Assembly: GCA_903895725.1 (NCBI GenBank)
Contig: CAITUV010000066.1
Location: 94,229-158,228 of the forward strand
DNA: 64,000 nt
From: an uncultured Myxococcales bacterium
Lineage (GTDB): Bacteria; Myxococcota_A; UBA9042; CAIXZC01
Reading direction: 5' to 3'
Both the position numbers and the translations under genes were made by a program. The notes below the pieces were generated by a model. The model did no database searches. It was given only the letters and a program-made list of their open reading frames with translations, and had not been told where the DNA came from. This document shows positions 42,803 through 51,531 of the stretch, piece after piece. Every line of letters starts with the position of its first letter. Positions within the stretch are counted from its first letter, which is position 1.

Positions 42803-44176
42803 CTATGGGGTGCGCGGAGGGGGGCAGTCCGGAATGATCTCGTGAGCGCAGGCCTGCGAATCGGCAGAGCATGAGTCGACGGTGCAGGGGTCGAGGTCGT
42901 CGCAGAATTCCGGAGCCTGGCCGTTGCAGCAGTCCGCGATCGGCTCTTCCCAGCAGGCCCCCACGTCCGGGACGTTGGCAAACGGCTCGCACGACGTGGT
43001 CACGCAGGAGCCTGGAACGCCGCAGTCCTCCGGGTCGCTGCAATAGGGGCAGGTCACGTCGATCCGGAAGTCGTCCAGGTAGACCCCCGGGTAGCCATTG
43101 GCGACGGAATCGACCGTGTCGAACTCGAAGACGAACCTCCCGGTCTTGCCTGCAACATCGGACAAATCGAGGCTGAGGAGCTTCATCTCCGCATCGCTGG
43201 AGTTCAGATCCTCCTTGGTGGACCACAGGTCAGTCATCTCCCCCGAGGGCAGCTCGAGGAAGCGCAGGTAGAGCACATCGTAGTCGTACGGATAGAGCGG
43301 AGAGGGAACCGGCTCGAGCTCGAAGAACAGCCGCACGGTCAGGCGCCATGCGATGCCGGGCTCGAGCGTCAGCTCGGGTGACAGCAGCTCGAGGTGGACG
43401 CTGCCCCCGGTTTCATAGGTGAGGGTATCAGGGTCGCCCAGGAACAGAGCGCACGGCGGGGTGTGGTTCTTGAGGGGCAGCGACCACCAGGTCACGGGGT
43501 CCTCGGGTTTGTCGTCGATGATGTCGAACGCTCCCTGGGTGCAGGAATCGAAGGACTCCAGGAAGAGAACCTGCTGCTGCTGGCAGGCGGGGGCCTTGCA
43601 GAAGCCGCCGACACAGGCGAACTTGGCCGGGCAGGCCCCGCAGCTTCCGCCGCATCCGTCCGGGCCGCACTCGAAGATGCCGCAATCCGGCTTGCACGCC
43701 TTGCACACCCCGAAGGAACAGACCGGCTTGGATTCCGGGCAGTAGCCGCACTGCCCACCGCAACCGTCGGAGCCGCACTTCTTGTCGATGCAATCGGGAA
43801 CGCAGGCATCGGGGTCCAGGTCTGCCGTCTCCAACTCCTGGAGTTCGGATGCGTCCGGGGGGACGTCGGGAGAGTCGGCCAGGAGAGCTTCGGCAGCGTC
43901 TGCCGGGTTCGGGGGAAGGTCTCCGGCTGCGTCGGAGACGAGACCGTCGGCAAGCTGGTCGCCGCTGGCCCGTGCATCGCCGGGGGGAGCGGTGGAGTCG
44001 GTGTTCCGGGGCTTCCAGTCTTCGGGGAAGTCGCTTCCGACGGCGCCCGTGGACACGTCGCTGTGGCGGTTCAGGGACGAGCCGATGTCGACGCAGGAAG
44101 CAAGCGCACAGAGAAGGGCTGAAGAAACGAGCATTGCGCTGAGGCTTCCGGCCGTCCCGGTGACAGGGTTCTTCAC
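42803..44176 (-). CDS. Cys-rich surface lipoprotein with CGPDGCGG module
   Basis: A 457-residue predicted lipoprotein. The N-terminal signal ends in the lipobox ALASC (Cys about 28). An acidic linker (about 30-110) is followed by a Cys-rich module of two related units (KKCGSDGCGGQCGYC and FECGPDGCGGSCGAC) at about 125-195. A beta-rich domain of about 170 residues (LFLESFDSC, then VYLDDFRIDVTC) resembles jelly-roll carbohydrate- or MAM-type domains. It ends with Cys-rich units including CDDLDPCTVDSC. The first module matches the VWA lipoprotein at 484-2526. It lies nine bases after the large repeat protein at 44186-47941, so they form an operon. Confidence 0.78.
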   Translation of the reverse strand: MKNPVTGTAGSLSAMLVSSALLCALASCVDIGSSLNRHSDVSTGAVGSDFPEDWKPRNTDSTAPPGDARASGDQLADGLVSDAAGDLPPNPADAAEALLADSPDVPPDASELQELETADLDPDACVPDCIDKKCGSDGCGGQCGYCPESKPVCSFGVCKACKPDCGIFECGPDGCGGSCGACPAKFACVGGFCKAPACQQQQVLFLESFDSCTQGAFDIIDDKPEDPVTWWSLPLKNHTPPCALFLGDPDTLTYETGGSVHLELLSPELTLEPGIAWRLTVRLFFELEPVPSPLYPYDYDVLYLRFLELPSGEMTDLWSTKEDLNSSDAEMKLLSLDLSDVAGKTGRFVFEFDTVDSVANGYPGVYLDDFRIDVTCPYCSDPEDCGVPGSCVTTSCEPFANVPDVGACWEEPIADCCNGQAPEFCDDLDPCTVDSCSADSQACAHEIIPDCPPPRTP

Positions 44177-44185
44177 GGGCTCCCC

Positions 44186-47100
44186 CTACTTGCAGACATA
44201 CGAGTACCCCAGCAGGCGCACGGTTGCGTGGGCGGAGCATGCGGGGTCGAATGATGCACCTGCAGCCTCGAGGGCCACGAGCCAGTGAGGCTGAAGCCCG
44301 GACAGGTCGAACGGGCTTCCCGGGACGCCAATGCCGTTGAGGAGAACCTCAACGGTCAAGTCGACGTGGGAGAAGCGCAGCTCGAACTGGCCGGAGGATG
44401 AGGCCGGAGCGATCCGCCGCTCGGGGCCGCAGGCACCGGCAACGGAGTGCGTCTGGGCCTCGTAGAGCACGAGCAACGAGCTACCGTCGTCCAGCAGGAG
44501 TCGGGCGGCAGGGCTGCCAGCCGCAGCATGGGCCACGGATTCCCACTCGAAGTCGATCCGGAGCACGGTAGACTCTCCGTAGAGGTCTCGCTCCGAGCCG
44601 AGGGTGACGGCGACGGGGGCCGGGGTGCACTGGGCCTGCCGGACTGCGGAGAGCTCGAGTGCGGGAGCTCCTCCGGGTGAGAATCCGGCGGCAAACGATG
44701 TGGAACCCTCGGGACAGGGGCCGTCGACCGCACTCTTCCAGAGGGCGGGGTCGGGAGGGGTGGCTCCGTCGAAGGGCTGAGGCGGGCCGCACTGCTCGCA
44801 GGCATCGCCGATGGCATCGATGTCGGCGTCCTCCTGAGCCGGGTTGGAGAGGGCGGGGCAATTGTCGGAGCAATCGGCGACCTGGCCGGCCGCACAGGGC
44901 TCACCGGCCCCGGAATCGGGAATCCCGTCCAGGTCCGGATCGGGCAGCCCCGTGCACTTGCCCTGGACGCAGGAATCGAACAGCGTGGCCGGGTCCTGGT
45001 CGCTGCAGGCGATGGCGTCCAGCTTCTTGTGGGTGCAGCCGGTTGCGGGCAGGCATCCGTCGAGGGTGCAGGGGTTGGCGTCGTTACAGGGCGTGGGGAT
45101 TGGGCCCAGGCACTTGGAGGCGACGCAGATGTCCCCCTGGGTGCACAAGTCCAGGTCGTCGCAGAACGCACCGTTCGTGGGCTGATGGAGGCAGCCCTCG
45201 TCGGACACGCACGAATCCGCGGTGCAGGGATTGAGGTCGGTGCAATCGATTGGGAAGCCGGTGCAGACCCCTTTGGAGCAATGGTCCTGGGTGGTGCAGG
45301 AGCTGCCGTCATCGCAGGGCAGGCCGTTGGGCTCAAAGGCGCACTTGCCGGTGTCGGGGTCGCAGAAGTCGAGCGTGCACAGGTTCCCGTCATCGCACTG
45401 TGTCGGGAAGCCCGGGACGCACGCTCCCTGCTTGCACCAGTCTCCCAGAGTGCAGGGACTGTAATCGGTGCACGGCTTGTCGAGGAGCTCGGTGACGCAT
45501 CCTGCGACGGGGTGGCAGGCCGAGGCGGTGCAGGGGTTTCCATCGTCGCACGAGACGGAGAGTCCGGCGCACACGCCGTTCTTGCACATGTCCCCGTATG
45601 TGCAGGCGTTGCCGTCGTCGCAGGGAGCCATGTTGGGCTTGAACACGCAGCCGGTTGCGGCGGCGCAGAGGTCGTCGGTGCAGGGATTCGCGTCGAAGCA
45701 GGTGATGGGAACTCCGACGCACTTGGTCCCTTTGCAGACCTCGTCTGCCGTGCAGCCGTCGCCATCGTCACAATCCCCGACGAGCGGCGTGTGCAGGCAC
45801 CCGAGCGTGAGGTTGCAGGCGTCTTCGGTGCAGGAGAGGCCGTCATCACAGCTGACCGGCTGTCCGCTGCAGATTCCTCCGGTGCACTGGTCCTTGGTGG
45901 TGCACGGGTTCCCGTCGTTGCAGGAGGAAGGAACGGGAACGAAAGAGCACTTCCCGGAATTCGGGTCGCAAACGCCGGTCGTACACGGGTTTGCGTCCTC
46001 GCAGAAGACGGGAATTCCGATGCAGTTGCCCCCCTGGCACGTGTCGCCGAGGGTGCAGAGGTTCGAGTCGTTGCAGGGGAGGGAGACGGCGTCCCATTGG
46101 CACCCCTTCTTGGGATCGCACGAGTCGCTGGTGCAGAGGTTCCCGTCATCGCAGGAGATGGGCTCGGCAAAGGCGCACTCGCCGGCGAAGCAGTGATCCC
46201 CGGTGGTACACGGGTTCCCGTCATTGCACGGGGAGAAGTCGGGCAGGTCGGTAGGGAGGCAGATGCCGCTGTCGGCCTGGCAGAGGGCTTTCCGGCATGG
46301 CGTGTCGTAGAGAGTCGAGCACTTGACGACGGAGCCGGGCAGCAGCTTGCATTTGGATGGGAGCACGGCCTTGTCGCAGAACAAGGTTCCGTTGCACTTG
46401 TTGCCGTCCTCGAAGGGGGCGCAGTCGGCATCATTGGCGCACTGGCATGCGTCGGTATCGCTGCCCGTGCACTCCCCGTCCTGGCAGTGATCGTCGATGG
46501 TACAGGGGTTGCCGTCCGAGCAGAGGCCGGCAGCGGGAAGGTGCTTGCAGGAGCCGTCCTCGGGGCTGCAGGAGTCGCTGGTGCAGGGGTTCCCGTCGTC
46601 GCAGGAGGGCGTTCCCTTGCCGGGCTGGCAGGCGCCGGCCGTGCACAGGTCGCCGACGGTGCAGCCGTTTCCGTCATCACACGGGATGTTGAGTGGAGAG
46701 TGGGTGCATCCGGACTGGGGCTGACAGGAGTCGGTCGTACACGGATTCCCGTCGTCGCAGGAGAGGCCCTGTCCGACACAGGCGCCCAGGACGCACACGT
46801 CGCCGGTGGTGCAGAGGCTTGCGTCGTCGCACGGCCAGTCGATGGGGAGGTGGAGGCATTCGCCGGTCACGGGGTCGCATGAGTCGAGCGTGCAGGGGTT
46901 GGCATCGTGACAGGCAAGGGGCTGACCGAGGCACTCGCCGGCCGCGCAGGCATCGGAGTGGGTACAGGGATTGCCGTCGTCGCAGGGCAGCACGGGGGTC
47001 TTGTACAGGCAGCCTGAGGCGGGAAGGCAGAGGTCCAGAGAGCAGGGGTTGCCGTCGTCGCAGTCGATGGGGGCTCCGGCGCAGGTTCCGTCGATGCAGA

Positions 47101-47941
47101 CATCGTCATGGGTGCACAGGTCGCCATCGTCGCACGGTACGTCGGTCAGGGGTGTGATGCCGCAGTCGCCATCCGCCGAGATACAGAAATCGGACGTGCA
47201 CGCGTTGCCGTCGTCGCACGCCCTCGGGGTTCCGGCGCAGGAGCCCAGCAGGCACAGATCTTGCTCCGTGCAGGGGTCGTGATCGTCGCACGGGGCGGAT
47301 TCGAGCGGCACGTGGCTGCAGGAGCTGTTCTTGGGGTCGCAGGAATCCGAGGTGCACGGGTTGTCGTCGTCGCAGTCCACCGGGGTGCCGAGGCACTGCC
47401 CGTCGACGCAGGAGTCGCCGGTTGTGCAAGGATTGAGGTCGTCGCACGACGGCCCCGACAGGGGCGTGGAAACGCATTGGCCGTTCTCGGGCGAGCAGGC
47501 GGCCAGGTGACACGAGTCGGGGGGCGGACAAGAGGCAGGCTTGCCGGTGCACACGGAGTCGGTGCAACGGTCTTCCATCGTACAGGGGTCGGAGTCGTCG
47601 CACGGAGAGCCGTCGGGGAGCGGGAGCCCGAGGCACTGGCCGGTGGAGGGGTCGCAGCTTGACTCCATGCAGGGGAGGAGCGACCGGCAGGCCACGTCGT
47701 CGCAGAGCCCCGCTGCGCCGACGTCCGCTGACAGCTCGCCTTCGGTTCCGGGCGCGTCGGGCAGAATCCCGTTGGACACGGCCGAGCCGTTGCACGCCGT
47801 CGCAAGGATGGCGAGCAGGCAGAGCCGGGCGCATGCCCGGAGCCACCGAGCGAGTCGTTCGATAGCGGCCGGCGGCGGGCGGTGCGGTGGGAGCCCCTGA
47901 CTCGAGAGCGATGCGAACTGGCTGTCGGATCCACGGTTCAT
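44186..47941 (-). CDS. Giant lipoprotein with about thirty CDDGNPCT-type repeats and a C-terminal beta-domain
   Basis: A 1251-residue predicted surface lipoprotein. ATG 47941 gives a signal sequence ending in the lipobox LATAC (Cys about 50). About 31 copies of a Cys-rich unit with core CDDGNPCT then alternate between a TGDxCxxGxC form and a DSCxPxxGxC form. This pattern resembles the slime-mould-type repeats found in Dictyostelium and many deltaproteobacterial proteins. A thrombospondin-3-like Asp-rich unit (SDNCPALSNPAQEDADIDAI) follows, then a C-terminal domain of about 200 residues with lectin-like beta pattern. It may form a long disulfide-stabilised stalk carrying a binding head. The neighbour at 42803 shares the architecture. 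Confidence 0.82.
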   Translation of the reverse strand: MNRGSDSQFASLSSQGLPPHRPPPAAIERLARWLRACARLCLLAILATACNGSAVSNGILPDAPGTEGELSADVGAAGLCDDVACRSLLPCMESSCDPSTGQCLGLPLPDGSPCDDSDPCTMEDRCTDSVCTGKPASCPPPDSCHLAACSPENGQCVSTPLSGPSCDDLNPCTTGDSCVDGQCLGTPVDCDDDNPCTSDSCDPKNSSCSHVPLESAPCDDHDPCTEQDLCLLGSCAGTPRACDDGNACTSDFCISADGDCGITPLTDVPCDDGDLCTHDDVCIDGTCAGAPIDCDDGNPCSLDLCLPASGCLYKTPVLPCDDGNPCTHSDACAAGECLGQPLACHDANPCTLDSCDPVTGECLHLPIDWPCDDASLCTTGDVCVLGACVGQGLSCDDGNPCTTDSCQPQSGCTHSPLNIPCDDGNGCTVGDLCTAGACQPGKGTPSCDDGNPCTSDSCSPEDGSCKHLPAAGLCSDGNPCTIDDHCQDGECTGSDTDACQCANDADCAPFEDGNKCNGTLFCDKAVLPSKCKLLPGSVVKCSTLYDTPCRKALCQADSGICLPTDLPDFSPCNDGNPCTTGDHCFAGECAFAEPISCDDGNLCTSDSCDPKKGCQWDAVSLPCNDSNLCTLGDTCQGGNCIGIPVFCEDANPCTTGVCDPNSGKCSFVPVPSSCNDGNPCTTKDQCTGGICSGQPVSCDDGLSCTEDACNLTLGCLHTPLVGDCDDGDGCTADEVCKGTKCVGVPITCFDANPCTDDLCAAATGCVFKPNMAPCDDGNACTYGDMCKNGVCAGLSVSCDDGNPCTASACHPVAGCVTELLDKPCTDYSPCTLGDWCKQGACVPGFPTQCDDGNLCTLDFCDPDTGKCAFEPNGLPCDDGSSCTTQDHCSKGVCTGFPIDCTDLNPCTADSCVSDEGCLHQPTNGAFCDDLDLCTQGDICVASKCLGPIPTPCNDANPCTLDGCLPATGCTHKKLDAIACSDQDPATLFDSCVQGKCTGLPDPDLDGIPDSGAGEPCAAGQVADCSDNCPALSNPAQEDADIDAIGDACEQCGPPQPFDGATPPDPALWKSAVDGPCPEGSTSFAAGFSPGGAPALELSAVRQAQCTPAPVAVTLGSERDLYGESTVLRIDFEWESVAHAAAGSPAARLLLDDGSSLLVLYEAQTHSVAGACGPERRIAPASSSGQFELRFSHVDLTVEVLLNGIGVPGSPFDLSGLQPHWLVALEAAGASFDPACSAHATVRLLGYSYVCK
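44950..47700 (-). repeat. Array of Cys-rich CDDGNPCT-type coding repeats
   Basis: A coding tandem array, visible at DNA level as recurring GTCGTCGCA / GTGCAGGGGTT strings on the plus strand every 30-40 codons or so. Individual units vary widely in codons, so the array is old, unlike the repeats in secG. Confidence 0.75.
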
Positions 47942-47982
47942 GGGCTTCCAAGGGAGTATCTTGGTCGAAGCGCTCAAAGAAG

Positions 47983-48011
47983 GTGACCTCGCCCTCGGTT
48001 CATGTTACACT
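47983..48011 (+). promoter_or_regulatory. Possible promoter of the secreted protein at 48045
   Basis: GTGACC (47983-47988), a 17-base spacer and TACACT (48006-48011). Only a partial consensus match, but the spacing to the GGAGG-TTG start is natural. Confidence 0.35.
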
Positions 48012-48044
48012 ACGTGGCGAGGAAGGCAACCTGGAGGTTCACAC

Positions 48045-48908
48045 TTGAAACAGCACGGACGTTTCGCTCTTCTGATCGGGATTCTTGCGCTGGGGCTTGC
48101 CGTCGGCGTCGGGGGGACGGCCTGGGCCAAGAGCAAGAAGAAGGCGGTGGAGGAGAAGCCGGTGGAGCCGCCCAAGCCGGTGTGGCCAAGCCCGCTCGAT
48201 CCGGGCTTGTTCGACTCGGTGTTCAAGGAACTCCCCTTCGGCAAGGAGCGGGGCACCTTCCTGGATGCCCTGAAAGCCCTGTTTGAGGAGCAGCTCAAGC
48301 CGGTGCTGCGAGCCACTCTAGACCCGCGGGAGCGGGACATCCTCAAGGGGAAGATGGACAAGACGTTCGAGGACGTGAAGAACAGCTACGTCGAGTTTGC
48401 CGGCAAAGGGAGCAGCTACGCGGTCTCCGTGATCTCGGGAGAGTTTGCCGAATCGGCCGGAGAGGCGCTCTACAAGTACGTCTGGTCGAACAACGCAGCG
48501 TACTTCTTCTTCTCGGGGAATGTGCTGTGGAAGCTGTTCATCTGCTCGCAGACGGAAGCGGATTACCCGGGGCTGCTGGTGAAGCTGGCGACGCGGTACG
48601 GGGATCCGCTGGAGATCCAGTATCGTGACGAGGAGAAGACTCAGCCGATGCGGGCCGTCTGGCGCGACACGACGTTTGAGCTGGTGGTGGAGCCGCCCGA
48701 GGGGATCTTCGTCTGCTCACGGCTGCGCTGGGAATTCCTGCCGGCGAGGGCAGCGGTGGAGCAGATGCGGAAGACGGCGTCGGACAAGGGGGCTGGAGGC
48801 ACGGCCACGGATGACATCCTGAAGGATATCCAGGAAGACAACACGGGAAACGATCCCAACGTGCTCGACAAGATCATCGAGAAGAAGAAGCAGAAGGACC
48901 AGAAGTAG
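48045..48908 (+). CDS. Exported hypothetical protein
   Basis: Not a recognised family. The TTG at 48045 was chosen because GGAGG lies at 48032-48036 and it gives a clean signal peptide (FALLIGILALGLAVGVGG, cleavage at AWA-KS near 28). The frame stays open upstream to 47940 but that part overlaps the divergent lipoprotein start. The mature protein (about 260 residues) starts Lys/Pro-rich (KPVEPPKPVWPSPLDP). It then has a mixed helical/beta region with FFFSGNVLWKLFICS, where a small amphipathic protein might fold. It ends in a basic EKKKQKDQK tail. Likely periplasmic. Confidence 0.65.
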   Translation: MKQHGRFALLIGILALGLAVGVGGTAWAKSKKKAVEEKPVEPPKPVWPSPLDPGLFDSVFKELPFGKERGTFLDALKALFEEQLKPVLRATLDPRERDILKGKMDKTFEDVKNSYVEFAGKGSSYAVSVISGEFAESAGEALYKYVWSNNAAYFFFSGNVLWKLFICSQTEADYPGLLVKLATRYGDPLEIQYRDEEKTQPMRAVWRDTTFELVVEPPEGIFVCSRLRWEFLPARAAVEQMRKTASDKGAGGTATDDILKDIQEDNTGNDPNVLDKIIEKKKQKDQK

Positions 48909-48952
48909 TAGCCTGCCCGGTAGTGGCCGGAGCTTTGCCGGCGCAACGGAAA

Positions 48953-50020
48953 TCAGCGAAGCGTTTCGACAATGAATTCGCCCGAGGCCCGGACCTTGGT
49001 GCCGTTGGTCGCGGAGCACTCCATCTGGGCATCGAACAGGTAGCGGATGGGGTTGATGAACTTGCGGACGAGGGCGGCCTCAAAGGCTGGGAGCTTCCGG
49101 AGGCGGTCGACGACCTTTCGCAGCTTGCTGCCCTTGACGGCACATTCGACGCCGGCGGCAGGATCTTTCCCGATGAGGGCCCAGGGGATGTTGATGTCCC
49201 CCCGGGGTCTTACGTCGGACTGAGCAAGCTCGAGTCGCGAGGCGGAGAGGATGAGCTTGCCGTCCTTCACGCCGACGACCCAGCCGAAGGACTTACCGCC
49301 CCAGGCCTCCGGGAGCTGCAGCGCCTGGAACAGGAGGGCAGCGCCCTCCCCCTCGGTCCTGAAATAGAACCACCGGTCGGGCATCAGCTCGGGCGGGAGA
49401 GTGCTGACCGCGTGATTGAAGATGCACCTTCCGGTGACGGGCACGGCCTTTCCGTTCTTGGCGTCGGTGACGGTCCCTTTCACATCGAGTGCCGGCCAGA
49501 CGGTGATGGCGAAGTACCCCTGGTCACCGAGCTCGACCCGGCCGTTGCCGGGCTTCCAGCCGGGGGTGGTGGCGGTGAAATCGACCTTGAGCCGGGCTCG
49601 GGAGGTAGAGGCGGTCAGGTGAAGCGACTGGTCGTCGCCGGACAGCTCGGTGCCGGCCACCTGGAGCTTGAAAGGCAGGGCCTTGGATACGGACCACTTG
49701 CCGGGGCCGACGGTCTTCTGAAGCTTCTGGGAGGGGATGCCGGGGGCGGCGAAAGTGACGTCGGCGAATCCCGAGCCGCTCTTGCCCAGGACGTTGCTGG
49801 CCCCGAGCTTGACCTGCAGCCTGGCCTTCCCTTCCATGTCGCAGTTGAGGAGGTAGTTCTCGGAGTAGAAGGTCTTGTCCATGGCTCCGGCGTGGGGAAG
49901 CAGGTCGGAGGCGGTGGCCTTTGCGGAGGTTCCTTTGAAGACCGAGGCCTCGTAGGCCAGCGACGATGCGGGGACGGCGACCAGGGCGGCAAGCACCAGA
50001 GCGAGTGATGTCTTCTTCAT
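48953..50020 (-). CDS. Exported protein, possibly lipocalin/Svf1-AttH-like
   Basis: A 355-residue exported protein. ATG 50020 has AGGAGG upstream and a clear signal peptide (KKTSLALVLAALVAVPASS). The mature part is beta-rich, with alternating hydrophobic strands such as ALDVKGTVTD, FGWVVGVKDGKLILS and RARLKVDFTATTPGW. The central VPVTGRCIFNHAVS and the way two similar halves seem to follow each other recall the two-lipocalin AttH/CrtC/Svf1 fold, but no signature is decisive. The upstream frame extension to 50089 lacks signal features and is rejected. Function unknown. Confidence 0.6.
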   Translation of the reverse strand: MKKTSLALVLAALVAVPASSLAYEASVFKGTSAKATASDLLPHAGAMDKTFYSENYLLNCDMEGKARLQVKLGASNVLGKSGSGFADVTFAAPGIPSQKLQKTVGPGKWSVSKALPFKLQVAGTELSGDDQSLHLTASTSRARLKVDFTATTPGWKPGNGRVELGDQGYFAITVWPALDVKGTVTDAKNGKAVPVTGRCIFNHAVSTLPPELMPDRWFYFRTEGEGAALLFQALQLPEAWGGKSFGWVVGVKDGKLILSASRLELAQSDVRPRGDINIPWALIGKDPAAGVECAVKGSKLRKVVDRLRKLPAFEAALVRKFINPIRYLFDAQMECSATNGTKVRASGEFIVETLR

Positions 50021-50102
50021 CGGTGATCCTCCTCGATAAACGGGTGAAATCGGGAGCCGGGAGACGGGCAAGTGGAAGGGCTTGTTCATTCTCGTTTCGG
50101 AT

Positions 50103-50591
50103 TCAGGCGGATTCCCGGGATTGGCGAAGCCTGCGGAAGAAATCGGAGAGCAGTTGGGCGCACCGGTCGGCTCGAATTCCCGGGATCACCGGGAGAGTGT
50201 GATTGAGGCGGCTGTCCTCAGGGATGCGGAAGAGGGTTGAGCAGGCGCCGGCCTTCGGGTCGGGAGCGCCGTAGACGAGGCCGGCGACCCGGGCATTGAC
50301 GAGGGCACCGGCGCACATGGGGCACGGCTCCAGGGTAGCCACGACGACGCAGTCGGAGAGATACCAGGATCCCTTGCGGCGAGAGGCGTCCCGGAGTGCG
50401 ATGAGCTCGGCGTGGGCGGAGGGGTCCTGGAGTGTCTCGCGCAGGTTGTGGGCGGCAGCAACGATTCCGTGGGAATCCACGACTACGCATCCGACGGGGA
50501 CCTCGCCGAAATGGATTGCCCGTTCGGCCTGTGCGATGGCGGCATCCATGTAGCGTTCGCACACCACGGGGTCCCAGGGAAAACCCTGCAC
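50103..50591 (-). CDS. tadA: tRNA-specific adenosine deaminase TadA
   Basis: TadA deaminates the wobble adenosine A34 of tRNA-Arg(ACG) to inosine, letting one tRNA read CGU, CGC and CGA. The 162-residue product has the zinc ligands His60 in HAELIAL, with catalytic Glu62, and Cys90/Cys93 in LEPCPMC. GTG 50591 was chosen because GGAGG lies at 50602-50598 on the minus strand. It is only 24 bases downstream of a tRNA-Arg(ACG) gene on the same strand, so the enzyme and its substrate are probably on one transcript. Confidence 0.92.
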   Translation of the reverse strand: MQGFPWDPVVCERYMDAAIAQAERAIHFGEVPVGCVVVDSHGIVAAAHNLRETLQDPSAHAELIALRDASRRKGSWYLSDCVVVATLEPCPMCAGALVNARVAGLVYGAPDPKAGACSTLFRIPEDSRLNHTLPVIPGIRADRCAQLLSDFFRRLRQSRESA

Positions 50592-50615
50592 GATCGACCT
50601 CCACGAAAAGCTCAG

Positions 50616-50689
50616 CGCGCCCAAGAAGATTCGAACTTCTGACCTGCGGTTCCGTAGACCGCTGCTCTATCCAGCTGAGCTATGGGCGC
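50616..50689 (-). tRNA. tRNA-Arg (anticodon ACG)
   Basis: A complete 74-base cloverleaf. The acceptor pair is GCGCCCA/TGGGCGC with discriminator G, the D stem GCTC/GAGC, and the anticodon stem GCGGT/ACCGC around loop CTACGGA (anticodon ACG). The T arm is AGAAG-TTCGAAT-CTTCT. CCA is not encoded. The tadA start lies 25 bases after the discriminator. Confidence 0.96.
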
Positions 50690-50734
50690 ACACGCTGGCG
50701 GCGGGGCCCTCGATGGAGGGCCTGCCGACCACGG

Positions 50735-50825
50735 CGGAGAGAGAGGGATTCGAACCCTCGGTACACCTTTTTGGGCGTACACGCGCTTAGCAGGCGCGCA
50801 CCTTCGGCCTCTCGGTCATCTCCCC
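50735..50825 (-). tRNA. tRNA-Ser (anticodon GCU)
   Basis: A 91-base class II tRNA. Acceptor GGGGAGA pairs with TCTCTCC (one G-T wobble). The anticodon stem CGCGC/GCGCG encloses CTGCTAA (anticodon GCT). The long variable arm pairs GTACGCC with GGTGTAC around CAAAAA, and the T arm is GAGGG-TTCGAAT-CCCTC. Discriminator G; CCA not encoded. It lies 45 bases upstream of tRNA-Arg on the same strand. Confidence 0.96.
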
Positions 50826-50920
50826 GTGTCCTGCCGGTCCGCGGCGTGCCGCGAACCTTGCCGAAATCCACTACTTGAAAGAACGTAAGTGGGGGCCTTT
50901 CACCCGCCAAGCAGGGCGAT

Positions 50921-50948
50921 ATAATACTGGCGAAGGTCTGAGTGTCAA
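50921..50948 (-). promoter_or_regulatory. Promoter of the tRNA-Ser/tRNA-Arg/tadA unit
   Basis: Read on the minus strand: TTGACA (50948-50943), a 16-base spacer, TATTAT (50926-50921). Transcription from near 50914 would give about 90 bases before the tRNA-Ser 5' end. Confidence 0.6.
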
Positions 50949-51028
50949 GCACAGTTTGCTCGGACCCGTCCGGGCCGATGCCGTGCGTGCCCGGTTTGCC
51001 GGCATGGGACGGCGTCGGTGCCATCCGC

Positions 51029-51058
51029 TTGACATGTCGAGGCGGGGGGGGCTAGGGT
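51029..51058 (+). promoter_or_regulatory. Promoter of the Rrf2 regulator gene
   Basis: TTGACA (51029-51034), an 18-base G-rich spacer and TAGGGT (51053-51058). The gene may regulate its own promoter, as Rrf2 proteins often do. Confidence 0.45.
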
Positions 51059-51098
51059 GAGGCAGCCGGGGCTGGTTGCCTCCGGTCCGGAGGACCTC

Positions 51099-51509
51099 AT
51101 GAAGCTGAGCGAGGCGGCCGCTCTTGCGGTACACGCGATGACGTACCTGGCTGCGCACCCGGAGGAGCGGGTATCCGTGAAGCGGATGGCCGGTGCGTTT
51201 CGCCGCTCCGAGGCACACCTGTCCAAAGTCCTGCAGCAGCTGGCGAGGCGGGGGCTGGTGCGTGGAACGCGGGGTCCGCACGGGGGGTTCCGGCTGGCGA
51301 CTGCTCCGGACGAGCTGAGCCTCCTGCACGTGGTGGAAGCGGTGGAGGGGCCGCTGCGCGTGCACACCTGCCTGTTTGACCCGCCGGTATGCGACGGGAC
51401 CGCCTGCGTCTTCGGGAACATCCTGGAGGAGTCGGATCGGAAGTTCATCGAGTTCCTGGCGGCCACGACGGTGGCGCAGTCGGCCCGGACGGGAGAGTTC
51501 TGGGTCTGA
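51099..51509 (+). CDS. Rrf2 family transcriptional regulator, probably Fe-S binding
   Basis: A 136-residue winged-helix regulator. ATG 51099 (KLSEAAALAVHAMTYLA) follows GGAGGACCTC. The recognition helix region is SEAHLSKVLQQLARRGLV, followed by the wing GTRGPHGGFRLA. Three cysteines, Cys91, Cys98 and Cys103, in CLFDPPVCDGTACVF match the spacing seen in Fe-S-containing members such as NsrR/IscR relatives, so it may sense oxidants, nitric oxide or cluster status. The targets are unknown; the acyl-CoA synthetase gene 105 bases downstream has its own candidate promoter. Confidence 0.88.
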   Translation: MKLSEAAALAVHAMTYLAAHPEERVSVKRMAGAFRRSEAHLSKVLQQLARRGLVRGTRGPHGGFRLATAPDELSLLHVVEAVEGPLRVHTCLFDPPVCDGTACVFGNILEESDRKFIEFLAATTVAQSARTGEFWV

Positions 51510-51531
51510 GCGGCGCGGCGCGACTTTGTTC

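Noticed and set aside
44356..46779. Ser/Pro/Thr-rich frame in another register of the Cys-rich repeat gene
   Set aside because: The repeated DNA keeps alternative frames open; the frame with lipobox and regular Cys spacing is the real one.
45029..46882. 617-codon plus-strand frame opposite the Cys-rich repeat gene
   Set aside because: Gly/Ala/Val-rich mirror of the repeat array, without a start context or motif.
44950..47700. Regularly spaced repeats considered as a CRISPR array
   Set aside because: Repeats are variable, in frame, of uneven length and code for Cys-rich units; there are no cas genes.
47940..48044. Upstream extension of the exported protein at 48045
   Set aside because: It overlaps the divergent lipoprotein start and would bury the signal peptide; TTG 48045 has GGAGG at the right distance.
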